This document shows, piece after piece, positions 29,783 through 42,578 of a DNA stretch of 64,000 bases (position 1 is its first letter; each line of letters starts with the position of its first letter). The notes under the pieces are model-generated. The model ran no database searches. It was not told the origin of the DNA and saw only the letters and a list, made by a program, of their open reading frames with translations. Made by a program: the position numbers and the translations under genes. The stretch comes from Pohlia nutans (lineage: Eukaryota > Streptophyta > Bryopsida > Bryales > Mniaceae): the NCBI GenBank assembly GCA_022496805.1, contig CM040089.1, positions 250,501-314,500 on the forward strand, written 5' to 3'.

Positions 29783-32486
29783 ATGAGCACGATGCTCGCA
29801 CAAGTGGCAAGAGCTGAGGTCCGGAGGCAGTTGGCCAGGGCATCAACAACAACGACGCAGCTGCTGTTCCGATCGTATGCTCAGGCTGCTGAGCAGGTCA
29901 CTGACGCATCGCCTTCTGATAAGGTACAGATTTTTCTTCCATTCTTCGTTCTACGGAAAATCCTCGAGAGATCAGTGGATATTTTGCTATTCAGTGGACT
30001 GTCTCCCTAAACCTCCGCAAAGGTTTAAGGTTCGGCTTGGGAGGGCATAAAAGCACACGGGTTATTTTTATCCATTGCTTTTGGTCTGCCTACAAACCAG
30101 TAGGATCATAGTCATAATCATGCCTTTTGGGTTCTTCATAACCTCCATGTATCTATTTTCCTTTTCCTTTTCCCTCTGGTTATCTTTGGCTGCGTCGGGC
30201 AAATGATGATTTAGAGATGTTGCAGTATGTGTCTTGGTTGGGTAATTTCCCAGTGTTAATGATGTACATCTGGTCATGTCTTCTTTTGATCTCGAGCTGA
30301 AGTCAGCAATGTGCGGGGTGTAGTTTTCTGCCCTTCTTATACTCTTGTTACATGTCTGTAAATCTCTAGATCATTTTGTATTTGGAATTTAGTCTATAAA
30401 TAGTGAAGAATGTTTTGTTACGTACACCCTTGTTGTGGACCCAAATTCCTTTAGAAATATAATTGTGTAGCATCTGTGCAATATATACTCACTGCTCCCC
30501 CTTCCCCCAAAAACAAAAACAAAAATAAACAACACCATTGATTTTCATCGTGCATATCGCTGATCATGGAAGGGTGTTTCCGCAGAATCTCCAAATAGAA
30601 AATCAACGGACAATAAAAGCTCGTTCTCTAAGTCTAGATTCTAGTTCAAGGTTTCGTGTGGTGGATCCTGCACCTTCTGGGTTTACACACACTGTGTTGA
30701 AGGTTTTGGGTTATTATGGCAAGCAGAGCCGGCTTATCCGTGGAGCCAATTCGCTTTATTCTAGAATTTCTTCTCAAGTGAATCAACCTGAACTTTATGC
30801 AAGTGAGTCATATTTCATGCTCAAAATCTCAGCTGTAATGCTACTATATGGAGATATTCGTGGTTTGTGCTCGCTATGTGCTCGAGAGGTTTTCGTTTCT
30901 TCGTCTTGTTTCAACGCTGTGTGTGCCTAGATATTGCGGATGGACTCAGTCCCATGGCGTAACTATTTTTGCATTTGGGGAGTAAATTGCTCTCTTCAAA
31001 ATTTCCTAAATATATAATTTGTTGCGTCTGGAAAGATTTTGCACTTGAGCAGAATTTCAGAACAACACATGCTATGTTGGTTCTCTACATGTGGCTATCT
31101 CTATGCCGCTTGAGGTCAGAGGGGAGGGATGGTGGAGCTATGGGCCAGTCTTTGTACGATGCTTTCAACCATGATCTGGAGCGACGCATAATTGCAACAG
31201 GAGTAAGCTACTCATCACCTGTGCCTCCTTCTCAAGCATACGTATTTGCTGTTGAATTTTTTACAACAATACTGTTTGTGAACAACAGCTTTTGACCGAA
31301 GGGATACTGTTGGGTTACAGCTGAAAGTTTTGCTATCAAAATGGATGAAGGAATTAGAGAAGAACTTTTATGGTGCAGTAGCTGCTTATGATAAGGCTAT
31401 GAGGCCTGAAGCTTCACAGGATGAGCTTGCACGTGCCCTTTGGAGGTATGCACCTTTACAAGTAGCACCACTTGAAGTAGTTGGAAATGCAAGTTGGCTT
31501 GCGTTCCTTGAGGTGGAGCTCTTGGATCAAGATTTTGAGGCACTGAGCTACATGTTTTCATGATATTTTGCTCCTTGAGTGGTTTCAATAGGTTGGCAAA
31601 TGGTTGATGCTAGTTGGACTCTTTGTGGTTTATGGCAGGAATGTATTTGCAGAAGATGATGCCATCATGCCCACTGGACCAAATTCTACTCCTGTACATG
31701 TGAGTACTTACTGTTGGTGTTGTCTTCTGTGGTCCCTTTAACTTCTGTACGATTTTGATATCGTTTTGAAGATAAGCTCGAGTTCAACTGTAATTTTTAA
31801 TTTTTTAATTTTTTAATTTTTTTAATGACCTTCGTGTGGAAACTGCAACTCCGACTTACAACGGTCAAGGATATGGCTTGATCTTAGAAGTCGTAATGTG
31901 TGCAGGCTCTGGCAAGACATGTCCGGAAAGAAGCAGCCTGTCTGGCCTTGACTGGTGAGTCTCTGCTGTTTAGTGTTTTAGATGCAGGAAGACCTATGCA
32001 GTTTTTTTGTTTGAGGAATTGATCGGGTGCAAGTGAAGGTTGTCAATGGCCTTTATTTCTGTTTGCATTATACCAATGCCAATGAGGTGTTTTCTCTGTA
32101 TTCAATGGGCTTTTAATCATTGATTGTAAATTAATCATTGTGAAAGTAAGGGGGAATAGGTAGTTAATATCTGATGGTGGTAGTACTGTTTTAATACTTA
32201 CGTGAGTAGCATCCATTGATACGGCTGCATGCCTCTCTTCTGAGTCGGACTTTGCCTCACCAGGGTTGGCTGGAATTAAGACATCAGGGGTTATATTTGC
32301 ATTCGTTGCACATGACATTCATATTGCGGCCTCTTTAACATATACTGAACGTCAGAAATTGTCCTTCGGAAAGTTTTAGCTCAGATTTTAACTTTTGGCC
32401 GGACTTTGTTGGCAGACTCGGAGTCTTTTCTGACGGGAAACATTCTGTTCTCCAACGATTTTGGAACTGTGGCTGAGCGAACTTAG
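29783..32486 (+). CDS. UQCC1: ubiquinol-cytochrome c reductase assembly chaperone (CBP3/UQCC1 family)
   Basis: Mitochondrial assembly factor for complex III: the family helps cytochrome b synthesis and insertion. The exon model is 29783-29923, 30586-30802, 31036-31202, 31321-31445, 31639-31699, 31906-31954 and 32416-32486; all introns are GT-AG and phases agree, giving 276 residues. The N-terminus (MSTMLAQVARAEVRRQLARA, then RSYAQAA) is a plausible mitochondrial presequence, Arg-rich without acidic residues. The conserved domain shows YYGKQSRLIRGANSLYSRI, NFRTTHAMLVLYMWLSLCRL, FNHDLERRI, LLSKWMKELEKNFYGAVAAY and ALWRNVFAEDD. Length and order agree with plant homologues. The gene appears intact and is surrounded by repeats, not by functional neighbours. 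It is the most securely identified host gene here. Confidence 0.92.
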
Positions 32487-33647
32487 AAGGGCAGTTCAGA
32501 AAGATACTTTGAGTCAGTGGAGCACAATCAGTGGTTAAATGAGCACCTGTTTCTCATATCAGTTGATTGTGCATTTAATCTGCCCTCCTGGATTCATGTT
32601 CAATATCGTGTTGTTACATGCATGAGATTCCTGAAGAATCTTTGGACCTACCTGCGTTTAAACAATCAGCTCAAACTGCTCCTGCCGCACAAGATGAGCT
32701 TGTTCCAAATGTGAATGCACCTTTACGAAGAACTCTTTGAATATGGAGATTTTTCCAGGAGGTTGTCTTCCTTCTGTAGTTCTATTAGCTCAGGTGAACT
32801 AAAATTTATGTGTTAAGGTAGCATTTTTTTTAAAGAACTTCTGTGTCAATTTTTGGGAGCTCTGCGTTTACCATTTTTCCCTCTGAAGAAGTGCTCGACC
32901 TCTTTGCAATATCTTTTGAATTTGTGGACGAAACCTCAGTTACATTTCCCATTTGAAATCTGACACACATGGGGGTCATATATCTATTATGGGGGGAGGG
33001 TTGGGTAGGGTTGGGTTGTGTTTCAACAGGTTCTAGGGTTTTCAATAAAACTCAACCTATCCAAGGGTCGCATAGGGAGTTGGGTTGGAATTGTGTTCAA
33101 CTCAATTTTAGGTTAAACATTGGGGAAGTCACTGTTGAATGCGATAGTGTAAATTTTTAACCCAGGAAGGGAGACTAGGGTGCGGTATATTTCTCAAGAG
33201 GGACACAGTTGAGATTTTGTTCTCAAAGGTTGCAATCGTTTTGAATTTACGATTACCTCAAATTTTGTACCGAACTTTATGCAATGAACGGGGAGATCCG
33301 GCAGTTACTGTAAAATCGACCGAATGGAATTGCCAAATTACCAGTTGAAACTCATAGTTTTAGGCTAAAATCCGGATAAAATTTGTGACACTCAGGTGCT
33401 ACCTAGGTGAAACATGGGTAATAACCGGATGGGTTCTTGTATAAAACCGGTTGCTTTTGTAAAATATTGGATTTTAGTTGGTTTCCTTGGAAAACTCCCC
33501 GTTCAGTGACTTTATGTGCAGCGCTTTTCTATATAATGTAGACCATGTAGACATGCTTCCAATGATTGCTGTGCCGGACTTCATTATGGGCCAACCTAGT
33601 GGAGTCATAAGGTACTCAATTCCACATGTAACCACATGTAAATGTAC
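32487..33647. other. intergenic, 3' side of UQCC1
   Basis: It holds the probable 3' UTR and then non-coding DNA. A short GGGTTGGGTAGGGTTGGGTT tract lies near 33000. No gene is seen. Confidence 0.5.
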
Positions 33648-34235
33648 TTAACCCCTAAACGTCCCAGTGTCCAGTTTCTGGACAACGAATGGATTCCAGA
33701 TCACACTACACTCACATTACTTCATGAATGAAATTCATTGAATTTTTTTAAAAATACTTTGTGAAGTTGATGTCCTATCTAATAGTTGGATTTGGTGTTT
33801 CTAGGGTACATATTTTTTTTAGATTACAAATGTGGAAGTATGTCAAGCAGTTGACCAAGCCAAAATTGCATTGACTTTAGTTCAAAAGTGGGCTTGCTAA
33901 AATGAGGTCATAAATTGAAGTAACACAAAATTTTCAAAAAATCACCATTTCAAGAGTATCTCATTTTAAATCCATTCCAACAAATTTTACTCAAAAAATA
34001 TCAATAATTTGTTTGTAATCAAATTTAGAAGGAATTTTTAATTATAACTTTGAAATTTCATAATAAAATATCAGTGATGACATTGGTGAATCTAACCTTA
34101 CGGATGGAATCTAAAATTCAATATCTACAACTTCCATTTGTATAACAATTCTGAAATATTCTTCTAAATAGTAATTTATAATGATTTTTCTCAAACTGTC
34201 AATTTTGGGGACACCTTGGGACGTTTAGGGGTTAA
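33648..34235. mobile_element. TTAA-flanked non-autonomous element, copy 2 (580 bp)
   Basis: The left end is TTAA then CCCCTAAACGTCCCAG, and the right end GGGACGTTTAGGGG then TTAA: clear terminal inverted repeats. It is collinear with 28368-28946. Confidence 0.8.
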
Positions 34236-34619
34236 ATAGATGCATTCCTTATAAAATTTATTAAGGTGGAATAATCCATAATAGTCTATCTCTTGTTATA
34301 GCCTTAATCCTTTAGTGCCTAGGGTGGTTCTGGAGAAACCACAGTTTTTTGGGTGATATTTTTTTTAAACTTTCTCTCTTTAAATTAGGAATGCTATCAA
34401 TAGTATTCAACCGTATCAATATAAGCATAGCTTAATGAAACAAGTTTTGGTTAAATCTTGGTCAGATCAGACCGTTGGATTGGAAGATTATAGTATGTCT
34501 TTGAACCGTATAATGCACACTCCAAAATGAGATTTTGAGGGGTGTGTCACTTCAAAGTTAAATAGAATTTTGGTTAAATTTTCAAAAATGAAACTGAAGC
34601 AGTTGAGCAATGACCTATG

Positions 34620-35080
34620 TCAACACCTCTCCATTGCAATCTTTCATGTCAAGAACTGACTCACACATAATTATTGTGAATTTTATAAGTGAGAGTGACT
34701 TATCTATGTACGATTTAAGACAAAATTTATACGTTAAAATAAGAAAGGATTTGGTACATTGATCAAGATCGGAATACATACATTGATGGAACATGAACAA
34801 GAGAACACAATCCAAAAATAAATACAAGATAACAAACTTTCAAATACAAGAAATACTGCATAGTACATGTGTTGTATTTGTAAGTATTTGCTGTATTTTG
34901 AGGTATTTGTAGTATTTTGGTGTTTTGAACATAGGTATTTGGATATCTAAGAAAGTCAGATTTCAAATTTTCTTTTTGCATCATCTGCATAATCAAATAG
35001 AAGTGGGCAGAATTGGGGCTTCTAGGATGTGTATCACAATGTGTTTTATAATAAATATAACACCACCTACATGTCACAAA
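34620..35080. repeat. dispersed repeat, inverted copy at 61545-62530
   Basis: The reverse complement of 34760-35000 matches 61545-61755, and that of 34620-34760 matches 62370-62530. The copy at the right carries about 610 bp of extra DNA between these parts. Confidence 0.7.
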
Positions 35081-35684
35081 TGAGATATGACTATCTTTTC
35101 ACTTTATAAATTTGTATAAATTACATTTTTTCTTTTCTTTTCTTTTTTTGCATTTTTAATCATAAATCTTATCTCTCCATGAGCGGTAAATAATTTGTGT
35201 TCAATTTTCAAAACATTCCAAACATAGTACCATACATAGGTAATTTATAGACAATCTATTTCATACATTGAATATTTACAAGTCCAAATTGATAAATTTG
35301 ATAAAGTTGATGTCCCTAGAAAGCTAAAGAAAGAAGAATGATGTTATGATTGGTTTGAATCAAATATATGTTTTCATGATCAAGATATTACTCCGTTTGT
35401 CCTGCAAAAAGACCATGATATCGACTTAGGTTTTATCCAAAAATGAAACCATAATTTCTAATTGTATTCATTCACTATTGGCAATTAAACTTTGCGCACG
35501 CTTGACTCCATAAGATCACACAATGTATTCAATGCAAACCATGTGCGGTAAGATCTTTAACCCCCTATATTACATTGTAAAAATTCAATCAAACAACTTG
35601 AAAAATTTATAGGATGTTTATTATGTTGAAAGTGTCTATTGTGAATTTTTGTGAATTTTCTTTATTCTATATAATTGATTTTGG

Positions 35685-35779
35685 GATTTTGAGAATTCTG
35701 GGGCGTGTAATATACCGTTGGAAAGGTCTTGAAAATACCTTTCCAATGGTATATTACAAGTCCCAAAATTCTCAAAATC
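35685..35779. repeat. hairpin with 43-bp arms and 9-bp loop
   Basis: Arm 35685-35727 (GATTTTGAGAATTCTGGGGC onward) is inverted at 35737-35779 with few mismatches. It may be a fold-back element or a small-RNA-like hairpin; no transcript evidence is visible. Confidence 0.8.
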
Positions 35780-36691
35780 TCGGCCGCAAATCAAAAAACA
35801 AAGTTATGCAATCGTTTAGCAACTACAGCAGAATGAAGTTAAATGAACCGCAACCAATTTCAGCTGTGGGATTTTTTACCAAGTTTTCTTATAGTGGTGG
35901 TTAGGAGAGCTAACCAAAACTTTGGTGGAGCTACACTTTTCCATCGCTACCCTAGTAGACAACAAAGTTGCACTTATTGTATTCCATAACTTTTACGTGC
36001 CCGCTCACACAAGGTGGGCTTTACAAGGAGGGAACTTATATTAGTTCTTGTATTGAATTAGAGGACAAATGTTTGACGGGTTGGGCCTACCTCACTAGGA
36101 CATTGTTAACCTTAGGTGTTTTCAAGACATCTAGGGCCTCCATCACCTCTCCTCCATTAAATAATTGGAGATGGCCGAGGTAGCATAGGTGAGCCAAATG
36201 GCGGGGATTGGTGCAGTCGACCGGGGAGGGGAGGAATATTTGGCGGAGTTGGGCAGTGGGATGGTTTAGTGGAGGATGGGTTGGCCATCAGACCAGATGA
36301 TGTAGCCATCATCACATGGCAAATGTGGACATTATGCCATACTCAGTCAATTTTTTTGGGCTTCTCCTTTACAAAATTGAATGTAGCTAGCAAAAAAATT
36401 GGATTGAATCATCAATATATGTATGTGTTCATCCATACACTTGTGTATTATAACGCTCTTTCATCTGAGTATTGGCAATTTTAGATTTTTTTTGAAAGGA
36501 TTTTGGCAATTTCATTCACTTTTGTACCCATTTTTGTTAAGTGTACAAGTAGCCACTCCCAGAATCAAGTAAACTTTGGCAAAATTTTGTTAGAATTTTT
36601 TTTGTTGACCATACTTCAGAAGCAAGTTCGTTGATAAAATGTAAAAATTGTACAAAGTTGTATTTCCTTATTCATAGCAGAGAAAAGTAAT
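35780..36691. other. intergenic, nothing recognised
   Basis: AT-rich with a slightly GC-richer stretch at 36120-36300. Open frames are short and unconvincing. Confidence 0.5.
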
Positions 36692-36929
36692 TTAACCCCT
36701 AAAGGACCAAGGAGCCCAAATTAGGCCTCATTATTCTCAACAATTTTGAACAGGTCCTATGTTGACTTATTTTGCATAAAAAGCATTTGCTATTTGACCA
36801 AATACATACAATGTTCTTCACTAATTCCAATGATATAAAATCTGGTCCCATCTAAATTATATTTTTCACAATATGATCAATTGCATTTGTCATTTTATAA
36901 CAACGAATCCTTAGTCCTTTAGGGGTTAA
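36692..36929. mobile_element. TTAA-flanked short element (230 bp)
   Basis: TTAA then CCCCTAAAGGACCAAGG at the left; CCTTAGTCCTTTAGGGG then TTAA at the right. The ends are inverted repeats of about 17 bp. The interior is AT-rich without an ORF. Confidence 0.75.
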
Positions 36930-37090
36930 TTTGACTTCAAATAAAACTTTACTTATAGACCATGTACGAAAAAAATGTTGCATGCGTCTCCACGTTATTA
37001 TAACGATGAAGTTATTTGGACGTGATTTGGGAACCTAGTTCAACAAACTTATCTAAAAGCAGCCCACATGGCATAGAAAAGTAATGTAGC

Positions 37091-37712
37091 CCCTAAAAGA
37101 CCAAGATGCACAAATTGGGCCTCATTATTTTTGACAATTTTGTAGAATTTTTTATTTTCATTGCAATGTTCAACTATAAAGTAGTTCGAAATCATCATAT
37201 AAACACATTGGTACCAAAAAAACTCATGAAAAAATTTAATGTGCCCTAAAATGGCCTTGCAATGTTAATAAGTAGCCTGAAAAGTGACTAATTTAACCCA
37301 ACAAGCAAAAAGTGTCCAAACTAGACCCATGCACTAAAATGACTCCCAAACATTTAGAACAACATGGTTAGACACGAAAATTTTACCATGATAACTAGAC
37401 TTCAAGGGAAATCCACTCAATAAGTTTTATTGAAAACTTACATGGCGTGAAGGAGATACAAGCCCCCGAAGTTGCAGCTATCAAAATGCACAAAAACTAT
37501 CCAAAACAAACGACCCCTACTTTCAAATGATCACCAAAAATTCAATACGTCTTGGATTGGTCTGAAATTTTTACCACTTATTCCATACATCATGCCATTT
37601 ATTTTTCCAAAATTTCATCAATATAGAATTTTTTGCAAAAGTTATAGCTCTTTAAAGGTGGATGTACCCCCAAAACGTCCAAAATATGGACTTTGGGACG
37701 GTTAGGGGTTAA
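37091..37712. mobile_element. related TTAA-type element, degraded left flank
   Basis: The left end GCCCCTAAAAGACCAAG resembles that of 36696. The right end GGGACGGTTAGGGG then TTAA resembles the 580-bp family. The left TTAA is changed to GTAG. It may be a mosaic of two elements. Confidence 0.45.
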
Positions 37713-38017
37713 GGTATGGAAGTGAATAGTCTTCCAAAATCAAAGTGTGCCATGGACAAAGATGCGGGTAGATGACTTGCCACAGACTATAGAGAATAAT
37801 ATGAAGAAAGGTGGTTTCTTCTTCATTCCTGCATGGTGCTAAGGTAAGCCACAATGGGTCCGAACGGGTGATGCTAGTGTTGGGGCCTCACTTCCGCACC
37901 TTTGGCCCATTGTGAGGTTCTCGGATGCACCTTGTTACACCAGTTAGGAGATGTTCTCCTCTACACTAGACCACTATTGATGCACTTTGAGTAGTGAGTT
38001 TTGAAATAAGAGTGTCA

Positions 38018-40546
38018 CACTACTAGGAAATCCCACAATTGAATCAACAAAAAATCGTTGTTCGTGGGAGTTGATTTGGTCACGTTGATTTGGACATACA
38101 TCAACAGAGATCTGTTGATCCATTTCGTGGAAAAAAATCAAATTGATTCAAAAAAATAATTCAAATTTAATTTAAAAAATTGTGCGTTGCCCAAAAGTTT
38201 ATGCTATGCCCAGATATTTCTGGGCTGCCCGGAAAATCTTGTGCTGCCCGAAAATTTTGAGCAACTCGCTAAATTCCCGCGCCCAAGACTTTTAGAGAGG
38301 CGCCCGACAAGTTCGAACTGGTGAGCTCGTGCCTTCAAACATCCACCTAAACCCTAAACCCTAAAACATGCACCATGGCCGAAGCTTCTTATTCAAAGAT
38401 GATTATTGTTACTTATTATTCTTTAATTCCGGCAAAGGCCAAAATCAGTGAACTTTGGCGGCTTATTTCTCCTTCATACGGTGTCCGTTTGCAATAAAAA
38501 TTGTTGGAAAAGTTGCGTCTTGAAGTCTAGTTTTTGTGGTAAGACTTTCACTTAAATCCAAGATGTTATGAATTTCTGAGAAGCGTTTTACCAGAAGGAG
38601 GTTTGGCCAAGATTACTTTTCTTTTATAAGTTTTTTACTATTTTGCAAAAATATTCAACTTTTTGATATTTCATGTATGAAATGATTTTTGGGTTGGATT
38701 CCAATTTAATCTCTAAATGCCCACAACCCTCTTCATATTTCGAGAATTGTAAAGATGCATTATAAAATGAAACTAAGAAAGATATTTTGAACTTGATGTG
38801 TGAGTAAAAGTTGTACACTATGAATTTTAAATTCTATTCATTTAGTTAGATCTATCATTGCAATCACCAATATTTTGTATAAAATTTGAAAAGTAAAATT
38901 CGAAATTCTTTTATAGTTTGATTACAAATAAAATATTGACAATTTGTGAAAGAAATTGGTTGAGATGAGTTGAAATGTAATACTCTATGTGTAGTAATTT
39001 TGGAGATTTTTTGGTTACTTAATTTACTATTTTACTTTTATAAGAGCACTTTTGAACTATTTTGAACTAAGATCTTAGAATTTTTTTGATGAATCATTGC
39101 AACATGAAATGAGACATAAAAATTATAACTTTTTTGAATATTCAATGATAAGTGCTTTTAAGTTCATGAAGTGATCATCTAAATTTTTTTTTGAAAGTTT
39201 GACAGTACCAATAATGCATTACTAAACATCATGCTTCTTAGTTTTTCCTTTGTACAAAAATTCATCAAAGTTGCACAAATAACAATTTACAACGCATCTA
39301 AATTTTGTCTAGCTTTTATTCCCTCGGGTATTTAGAAGTTAATACTTTTAGGATTTCATTTTGATTTTTGTATTCTAGAAAACTTGAGAATAAGTATTAT
39401 AATATATTTTATTTATGTTCTTAATATATATTACTACTATATTATTACTACATTTTATATAGGATGAATTTGTTGACCATTTTTTTCATAAAATTAATTA
39501 ATTATTTATATTTAAATCTATTTTTTTCATGTTTTTATGAAATTGATGCTTTTTAAACATTTAGAGAAGTGGTAATTTATGAAAATTGTTGGATTTCTAT
39601 TGTTTCAGTCACAATTTTTGTTGTAGAGCTAAAACCAATAGAAATTAGGCGACTTTTGTTGTTATCTTTACAGTGACAGTTAGAAATTAGTGGAAAAGTG
39701 CACTTACTATGGGGCGTTTTCACACTAGGGCGTTCAAAATGTGTAATTATAGCTTCGAATTTTAGAATGTCTTTGACATTCATAATATTCTAGCATCTAT
39801 TTAAAAAGTAATTTGATATAAAGGGATAACCTTCATGATTCTATAAAACAATGTCAAAACTTGTGATATAAGATTTTTCAAAATTCAAATAATAGAATTT
39901 AAATCCAAATGTGTAATGTCATTGATTTGTTACGATTACACATTGTAATATCATCAATTTGGTAACGCCTTAATTGATATGTTTCATTGAAGATATGGTA
40001 ATGGGAATTTTTTTCTTTGACTCCTATTACTCAAAGGTATCATATATAAAAAGATTCCAAAAGATTTTGGAAAGATTCCAAACTATGCCTAAAACATTTC
40101 CAAAATATTCTAGGAATATTCTCAAAATGTCATAAATATCTTGAAAAGATTCTAAAGATTCTAAAAAGATTCTAAAGATTCTAAAAAGATTCTAACTTAA
40201 ATATACTTTATTATTTTCCATAATTATTAATAGTATTAATGACGCAATAATAACAAATGTATTACATACTATGCACTTTTCATTTTGCGCAAAAAGGACA
40301 GCCCTATAGCTAAAAACACCCTAGTATGCACGGACCAACAAAAATTAGTGAAAAATGCACTTACATTGCACAGACCAACAAAAATCAGTGAAAAAGTCAC
40401 TTACAATGCACGGACCAACAAAAATGTGTTGATTTTTGTTAATGCCCTTATAGGAAGTTAGAAATTAGTGAAAAGGCACTTACAATGCACAAACTAACAG
40501 AAATGTGTTGGTTTTTTGTTGATTTGGTCATGATTTTCTAGTAATG
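38018..40546. mobile_element. CACTA-like non-autonomous element (~2.5 kb)
   Basis: It starts CACTACTAGGAAATC and its inverted right end reads CATTACTAGAAAATC. TCA precedes the left end and lies one base beyond the right end. Subterminal repeats are visible near the right end (GCACGGACCAACAAAAATNAG, three to four times near 40.33-40.43 kb), and GATTCTAAA tandem units occur near 40.15 kb. There is no transposase ORF. Confidence 0.6.
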
Positions 40547-42515
40547 ATCATTACATGAAATACGAGGCTTCCAAAGGGATGCCAAAATTTCATACAAAAA
40601 AATTGATAATTTAAAAAAAAAAAATCCAATTTGACGTAGCCAAAGTTCGGTCATGTCTAATTAGATTTTTTTTTGTTTTTAGTATTAATATAAATTTTTG
40701 TAATATTTTTTTTGCGTGAAGTTCTAGCTGAATTTGCAGCCCTTTAGAGGCCTCATATTTCTTGTATTGTAAGATTTAGTAGAGAGTGGGGCATTAACTA
40801 GTGGCGGTTAGTGTTGGTGGCAAGTATTGTACAGCTGCTGAATACTTGAACAATTATAGTAGAAACTTTGTTACAAATTACTAAGTGACATGCGTGTTTG
40901 TCTTGTAGAAATTAAGTGTGAGAAGTCACAAGGTGTTGGAACCCAATACTAGTTTGGAAGCTATCATTGTGGATGTTTGGCATGTAGATTGTTACCAAGT
41001 CATGTTTATTGCTACTAAAGAAGTGAAGCGCCATTTATAGACACAAACAATGGCTTCATTAGGACAAACGGGAGTGGCAGAGGTATTAATTTCTTCATTG
41101 ATTTCATGTCACAATTAAATAGAATTTATTAATTTCTTCACCTCCTATCATTTCCAAAAACAACAAACTAATACAACTACCACAAGAAACAATACAAGTT
41201 TAGAGGTGGATAATTTGCAACCCTAGGGTTGCTAAGGTACTTTCAAGAAGATGAATAATTTGCTCTATATGAAGAATGTCCAAGCTTTGATATTGCAAAA
41301 GGAAAGTTTCTAAAAAGTACTAGAAACAATTTGACACAAAACAAAGATAAAACATAACAAGCTTGCCCTCAAAAAATGAAAATAGATTTCAAGACAAGGT
41401 TGATGAATTCTTATAACATAGGACCAAAAATTCTTTATTCATTAAGAAGAATATTAGAGTTCTATCAAAAAGTATTAAGTCTCTAAAAGATGTAGATTAC
41501 AAAAGTTAACTAAAACTTCATGAGATATTGATTGTAGAATGTGTTTTGAACCTTGTAGAATATAACCCGAAAGACTATGGAGGTTGATCTCTTCAAGGAC
41601 CAAATCTAAAATATACAACCAATTAGGAAGCTTCAGTAGGAACTTCTAACACTTCATAAGAAAAGTCTACGAGACTGTTCAAGTTGTAAGAAGCTATGGT
41701 TATGACACCTTTGTTCAATTAATGTTTGGAATTTTTATGTATAATGTATGAAATGTTGCAAAGACTACTTCTATCAAGACAAAAATCACTTTTGTTATGA
41801 TTATCTTATTAATCTTTCAGTAAAAAATTACAAAAAATATTGTGCCTAACATCTACTCCTTCCCCATATCTTGTGAATTCTTTTTTAAAATAATAAAAAA
41901 TCCATTAGTAAATGGATGATTAAAAATGCTATGTTGTCAAAAAATGCTAGTTGAGTCATCGAGGGCTAATAAACTAAAATTGGACTACTGGTTACAATGT
42001 AAAGATGTCGATCTAAAAATATTTATATCAAAAAAACTTTACAACATCCTCTTAAATTACATTTAAGATTTCATTTTTAAATATATTCTTACGCAATCAC
42101 TACCTTATTTAGTTTACAATCACCCATTTTGTACACAAAAACACCATAGCTTTAAAACACTCATTTTTACATAATATTTATAACTAATATTGATCTAATT
42201 TTTTAAAATATAATACTCATATAATAAAAATAAATTTGAATTCACAAAATTTCATCTTACATTAAATTACAAAAGAATTGCTCCAAAATAATCAAAAACC
42301 TAATACTCTATATATAAAATACAAGAATCACAAGAATAATAAGCAAAATAATGAGAAAGACTATTATAAATATTTGTCCATTGCTTCCCGCCTTAACAAT
42401 CATCAGTTCCATTTTTTTCTACACATTTTGTTAATCTCGAATAAAAATTAGTGAAAAGTTAAATACAATTTATAAATTATAAAACTCAACTAATATAAAT
42501 ATAATATTACATAAG

Positions 42516-42517
<2 letters not shown>
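40547..42517. other. AT-rich intergenic DNA
   Basis: No gene, RNA or clear repeat is recognised. Confidence 0.5.

Positions 42518-42574
<57 letters not shown>
42518..42574. repeat. TA microsatellite
   Basis: An uninterrupted (TA)n tract of about 57 bp. Confidence 0.95.
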
Positions 42575-42578
<4 letters not shown>

